A DNA stretch of 8,666 nucleotides from Bacteroidales bacterium GP4. GTDB taxonomy: Bacteria > Bacteroidota > Bacteroidia > Bacteroidales > Muribaculaceae. Position 1 is the stretch's first letter, and each line of letters starts with the position of its first letter. A program made the position numbers and the translations under genes. The notes beneath the pieces are model-generated. The model had not been told where the DNA came from, did no database searches, and saw only the letters and a list, made by a program, of their open reading frames with translations. The stretch spans positions 1-8,666 of the forward strand of contig DAAL01000088.1 of assembly GCA_001701065.1 (NCBI GenBank). Reading direction: 5' to 3'. This document shows positions 5,583 through 8,666 of the stretch, piece by piece.

Positions 5583-6353
5583 TTAATCAGGGATGATTAT
5601 TTCAAGCCCGTCATAAGCTACTCTGACATTGTGAGGAAGTTCATTCTCAATGTCAGAATGCCGTCCCATTCTATCGGCGAGATGCGTGAGATAGGTTATT
5701 CGCGGCGATGCTTTTGCCACTATGTCAAGTGATTCGGACAGCGACATGTGGCTAAGATGCTCCTCTTTTCGCAGAGAATTCAGCACCAGGGTGTCAACGC
5801 CCTCAATCAGTTTCAATGTCGATGCCGGAATGGTCTTGGCATCGGTGATGTAGGCGAAATTGTGTATGCGGAATCCCACGATGGGCAGTTTGAAATGAAC
5901 CACAGGGAGTGGAGTTACTTTTATCCCCTCAATAAAGAAAGGGTTATTTTCATCTATCTCATGGATATTGAAAATGGGAACTCCAGGATAAGGATGTTCT
6001 TTAAAACAATAGGGTACACGTGCTCTCAGGTCGTCGGCTACATCCTTCTTGCAGAACAGGGGAAATCCGTTGTCTCGGTAACAATATGGGCGCAAGTCGT
6101 CGATGCCTCCCACATGGTCGTAATGGCTATGTGTAATCAACGCCGCTGTGAGATCGGGCGCTCCTGCATCAATGATTTGTTGGCGGAAATCAGGTCCGCA
6201 GTCAATCAGGATGTTCCTTCCCTCCACCGAAAGGATAGCCGAAGCCCTCAGTCGCTTGTCATGGGTATCAGTGGATATACAAGTGGGGCATGTGCAGCCT
6301 ATCAGCGGCACTCCTGTCGATGTTCCGGTACCTAAAAATCGAAGTTTCATCAT
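5583..6353 (-). CDS. PhnP-like metallo-beta-lactamase-fold phosphodiesterase
   Basis: 256-aa cytoplasmic metal-dependent hydrolase. Metal-binding motifs visible are H75-S-H77-Y-D79-H80, H153, D171 and H224 (in YLTHLADRMGRH), plus DCGPDFR at 51-57. The cluster G19-C20-T-C22-P-T-C25 matches the structural zinc site of PhnP (cyclic phosphate phosphodiesterase, COG1235). No C-P lyase genes are near, so a phosphonate role is unlikely; the family also processes other cyclic phosphodiesters, and the true substrate is unknown. The start codon shares one base with the murB stop (TGATG), so translation is probably coupled to murB. The second codon is also ATG, giving an alternative start one codon later. 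Confidence 0.88.
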   Translation of the reverse strand: MMKLRFLGTGTSTGVPLIGCTCPTCISTDTHDKRLRASAILSVEGRNILIDCGPDFRQQIIDAGAPDLTAALITHSHYDHVGGIDDLRPYCYRDNGFPLFCKKDVADDLRARVPYCFKEHPYPGVPIFNIHEIDENNPFFIEGIKVTPLPVVHFKLPIVGFRIHNFAYITDAKTIPASTLKLIEGVDTLVLNSLRKEEHLSHMSLSESLDIVAKASPRITYLTHLADRMGRHSDIENELPHNVRVAYDGLEIIIPD

Positions 6354-7357
6354 CAGCGGATTATATTTACTTCAGGCGACAAGCGTATTCCGTACTTCTT
6401 GTCGACTACATTCACCACATGCTGATACAGCTGCAATACATCCTTCGCCGTTGCGCCTCCGTTGTTTACCAACACAAGACACTGCTTGGGGTACACTTGC
6501 GCTTTGCCTACCGACAGTCCTTTAAGACCGGCATTTTCTATGAGCCATCCGGCGGGTATCTTGTACAATTTCCCCACCTCGTAATGCGGAATGCCGGGAT
6601 AGGTCGCTTCAAGACCGTCGAACTTGGCTTTGTTGACTACCGGATTTTTGAAAAAAGAGCCTGCGCTTCCTATTTTGTCAGGATTAGGCAGTTTGGAATT
6701 GCGTATATCGACAATAGTGTCATATACTTCCTTAAGAGTTAAGCTGTCTTTTTCTTTCAGTTGCTTAAGCGGACCGTATTCAAGCGAGAAGTGAGGTGTC
6801 CGGGATAAAGCGAAAGTCACGCTGAGGACTATGTAACGGCTTGCGCAATGCTTGAAAAAGCTGTCACGGTAAGCGTACTGACACTGCTTATTACTGAAAA
6901 TGGCAATTTCCTCTTTGAGGGTGTCATAAGTAGTTACTTCGAATATAATATCTTTTACTTCCACTCCGTAAGCTCCGATATTCTGCACTGCCGATGCTCC
7001 TACTTCGCCGGGAATGATAGCTAAATTCTCCGCTCCATAAAGGTCATGGTCGATAGTCCAACGGACAAAATCGTCCCATACCACGCCTGACTCTACTTCC
7101 ACCTTCACTGTGGTGCCGTCATCGTCCTTTATCTCCAGACCTTTCATTGCCGAATGAAGTACTAATCCGTCAAAATCGGAGGTGAACAAAAGATTGCTGC
7201 CGCTGCCCATGTGAAACCATTTCAGAGAGAAGAACCGAGGGTCGTTAAGAATGCTTTTAAGCTCGGGAAACGAGCTATATTCGCCGTACCATCGGGCTTG
7301 TGCCGGCAGATGGAAAGTGGTGAGTGGAGCAAGATCGAAATTTTCAATAATTCTCAT
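6353..7357 (-). CDS. murB: UDP-N-acetylenolpyruvoylglucosamine reductase (MurB)
   Basis: Cytoplasmic FAD enzyme that uses NADPH to reduce UDP-GlcNAc-enolpyruvate to UDP-MurNAc, the second committed step of peptidoglycan precursor synthesis. At 334 aa it has the usual length. FAD-binding motifs are GSGSNLLF (51-58) and IPGEVGASAVQNIGAYG (115-131). It is a type I (E. coli-like) MurB: the YAYRDSFFK loop is present (161-169), with Arg164 matching the catalytic Arg. Ser234 in GSAGSFFKNP is the proton donor, and Glu329 in SPEVNII is the third catalytic residue. It lies 23 nt after the lipoprotein gene and overlaps the next gene by one base. It is the only clear housekeeping enzyme in the leftward cluster. 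Confidence 0.97.
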   Translation of the reverse strand: MRIIENFDLAPLTTFHLPAQARWYGEYSSFPELKSILNDPRFFSLKWFHMGSGSNLLFTSDFDGLVLHSAMKGLEIKDDDGTTVKVEVESGVVWDDFVRWTIDHDLYGAENLAIIPGEVGASAVQNIGAYGVEVKDIIFEVTTYDTLKEEIAIFSNKQCQYAYRDSFFKHCASRYIVLSVTFALSRTPHFSLEYGPLKQLKEKDSLTLKEVYDTIVDIRNSKLPNPDKIGSAGSFFKNPVVNKAKFDGLEATYPGIPHYEVGKLYKIPAGWLIENAGLKGLSVGKAQVYPKQCLVLVNNGGATAKDVLQLYQHVVNVVDKKYGIRLSPEVNIIR

Positions 7358-7380
7358 TCTTGGAGGGTGTTTAATGAATT

Positions 7381-8307
7381 TTAGCGTCGGAAGCTCTGTA
7401 GAAGACCGTCATCGAAAATAAGGTAAATGCCGTTCTCATAACCCCACCGTTCCTGAAGCGTGCTTATTCCGGCATGGCGGTCAACTGTGTTGGGCGCGCC
7501 CAGCGCAAGTCTACATTCTTCACGAGTCATATATTGTTTAACAATCCCCTTTGTTATTAGTTCCCAGTTTTCGTCGGATATGGAGGGATAAAGTTTATGC
7601 GGATTGTCAAAATAGAACAATGACGCGAAAGAACGTCCGCTCTTGGTGTTTTCTCCCACTGACATCAGCAAGTAAGGCTGAGTATCGGGTGCTGTGGGAG
7701 TATTGAAGAAAATCTTCACGGGATATACCATGTTTCCGGGCTGGATATCGGTAATCTCCACCGGAATGAATTTCATGCCTCGGCGGGAATCGCCTTTGTT
7801 GTCATACCAGTGCGATGTGCGCACATACATTGTTTTCCCTAAAAGCTTTTCGCGCACGCCATCCACTATCGACATCTCAATAGTAAACGGGATGTCTATT
7901 TTATCACGGGTTTTGAGTTCTTCCGGACTTACGTTTACCCGGTAATATACCGAATTCCCTTTGGAATCAAGAAATTTAAGCTGAGTTTCATTTTCGCCGG
8001 TCAATGCCAGTACCGGCGCATATTCCACGTAACTTAGGATTGTGCCTGTCTTAGGCGGTTCTGCGCCTGACGGTTCTAAAGCCAGGCTGATTTTGTCGTC
8101 AGTGACAAAAAACAGTTTGCCGGGTTCCCACTTGCCGAACGGCACAGGCTTAATGTCCTCAAGATACTTTTCCTCGGGTGTTGTTACGACTTTCTCTTTC
8201 TTGACATCATTGGCTGTAATTTTCGGAGTGCTCTCAATACCGGTAAAGCAACCGGTAAGTGAGAGCACTGCGAATATAGGTCCAATTATTTTCAGGGAAT
8301 AAGTCAT
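7381..8307 (-). CDS. Lipoprotein with BamE/SmpA-like C-terminal domain
   Basis: 308-aa predicted lipoprotein. The signal sequence ends in LSLTGC with the lipidated Cys at 20. Residues about 55-245 are a beta-rich region I do not recognise. The last 61 residues (about 248-308) carry YMTREECRLALGAPN, then QERWGYENGIYLIFDDGLL. This is the pattern of the SmpA/OmlA (BamE-like) fold, in which a helix with a GxP turn precedes strands ending in a short hydrophobic tail. BamE-like domains bind outer-membrane or periplasmic proteins, so a scaffolding role in the envelope is plausible but inferred. Its start codon overlaps the stop of the peptidase gene by 4 nt (ATGA), and murB follows after 23 nt, so it is probably cotranscribed with both. 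Confidence 0.75.
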   Translation of the reverse strand: MTYSLKIIGPIFAVLSLTGCFTGIESTPKITANDVKKEKVVTTPEEKYLEDIKPVPFGKWEPGKLFFVTDDKISLALEPSGAEPPKTGTILSYVEYAPVLALTGENETQLKFLDSKGNSVYYRVNVSPEELKTRDKIDIPFTIEMSIVDGVREKLLGKTMYVRTSHWYDNKGDSRRGMKFIPVEITDIQPGNMVYPVKIFFNTPTAPDTQPYLLMSVGENTKSGRSFASLFYFDNPHKLYPSISDENWELITKGIVKQYMTREECRLALGAPNTVDRHAGISTLQERWGYENGIYLIFDDGLLQSFRR

Positions 8308-8666
8308 TCTTTAACTTTAGGTTTCAATCCCAGATTGTAGAAGATGAATGAATAGATGTCGGCATACTCATCTATCACTTTCGACACCGGCTTGCCGGCT
8401 CCGTGACCTGCCTTGGAATCAATTCGGATAATCTTGGGAGCGTCACCGGTGTTGCTTTCCTGAAGCTGCGCCGCATACTTGAACGAGTGAGCCGGAACCA
8501 CACGGTCGTCATGGTCAGCTGTAGTGACCATAATGGCAGGGTAGGGAGTGCCGTCATTCTTTATGTTGTGTAGCGGTGAGTAGCTGTGGAGGTAATTAGC
8601 CATTTCAGGCGAATCAGCACTTGTGCCGTAGTCCGATGCCCAGTTCCATCCTATAGTGAAGAGATG
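8304..8666 (-). CDS. Prolyl oligopeptidase, C-terminal end (partial)
   Basis: Serine peptidase of the S9A family that cleaves short proline-containing peptides. Only the last 120 codons are in the window; the frame runs open to base 8666. Reading inward, it has GWNWASDYG, then YSPLHNIK, then the conserved ADHDDRVVPAHSFK, in which the second Asp of the DD pair is the charge-relay aspartate. Next comes KAGHGAGKP with the catalytic His. The nucleophilic Ser and the beta-propeller lie outside. The length after the His motif and the stop position are normal for the family, so the 3' end is intact. In Bacteroidales these enzymes are often exported, but the N-terminus cannot be checked here. The stop overlaps the next gene's start by 4 nt. 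Confidence 0.94.
   Translation of the reverse strand, partial: HLFTIGWNWASDYGTSADSPEMANYLHSYSPLHNIKNDGTPYPAIMVTTADHDDRVVPAHSFKYAAQLQESNTGDAPKIIRIDSKAGHGAGKPVSKVIDEYADIYSFIFYNLGLKPKVKE

Noticed and set aside
5748..6742. Plus-strand ORFs opposite the PhnP-like gene and murB.
   Set aside because: Both minus-strand proteins have complete catalytic motifs and correct lengths; the plus-strand frames show no domains and overlap one another.

Overview
The window looks like the chromosome of a gut-type Bacteroidales bacterium, with Muribaculaceae or a close relative as the best guess. Support comes from Bacteroidetes-type -7 boxes (TAnnTTTG) without clear Shine-Dalgarno sites, a K+-dependent membrane pyrophosphatase of the Bacteroides kind, secreted proteins with a type IX-like C-terminal tail, and META-domain lipoproteins. 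The genus is inferred from overall flavour, not from a marker gene.

Layout. Positions 1-1488 (+) hold the C-terminal two thirds of a membrane-bound sodium-type pyrophosphatase (hppA), closed by a strong intrinsic terminator at 1532-1568. Positions 1598-3361 form an accessory block: a 38-bp promoter-like sequence, a leader made of 24-bp ACTAGT repeats with a 48-bp higher order, a 503-aa Fic-domain protein with a winged-helix (AbiEi-like) N-terminus, and then a second, nearly identical copy (37/38) of the same 38-bp sequence. The second copy drives a highly structured leader of about 185 nt. That leader has a 5' hairpin, a tiny ORF (MSYNNNL), mutually exclusive antiterminator-like and terminator hairpins, and a T7 tract. 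Behind it lie two small, translationally coupled secreted proteins (3595-4086 and 4083-4595).

An inverted repeat at 4607-4646 separates these from a leftward (-) cluster. In transcription order the cluster is the 3' end of a prolyl oligopeptidase, a lipoprotein with a BamE/SmpA-like C-terminus, murB, a PhnP-like metallo-beta-lactamase-fold hydrolase, and a lipoprotein with two META (HslJ) domains. Three of the four junctions are tight (4-nt overlap, 23-nt gap, 1-nt overlap), which suggests one operon mixing cell-wall precursor synthesis with envelope lipoproteins and hydrolases.

The most unusual part is 1598-3548. The Fic cassette could be lost cleanly by recombination between its flanking repeats, leaving one promoter in front of the structured leader. 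That leader has the arrangement expected of a transcription attenuator for the two secreted proteins. Composition shifts there: by direct count, 33 of 60 bases are G or C at 661-720 (hppA) but only 15 of 60 at 4081-4140.
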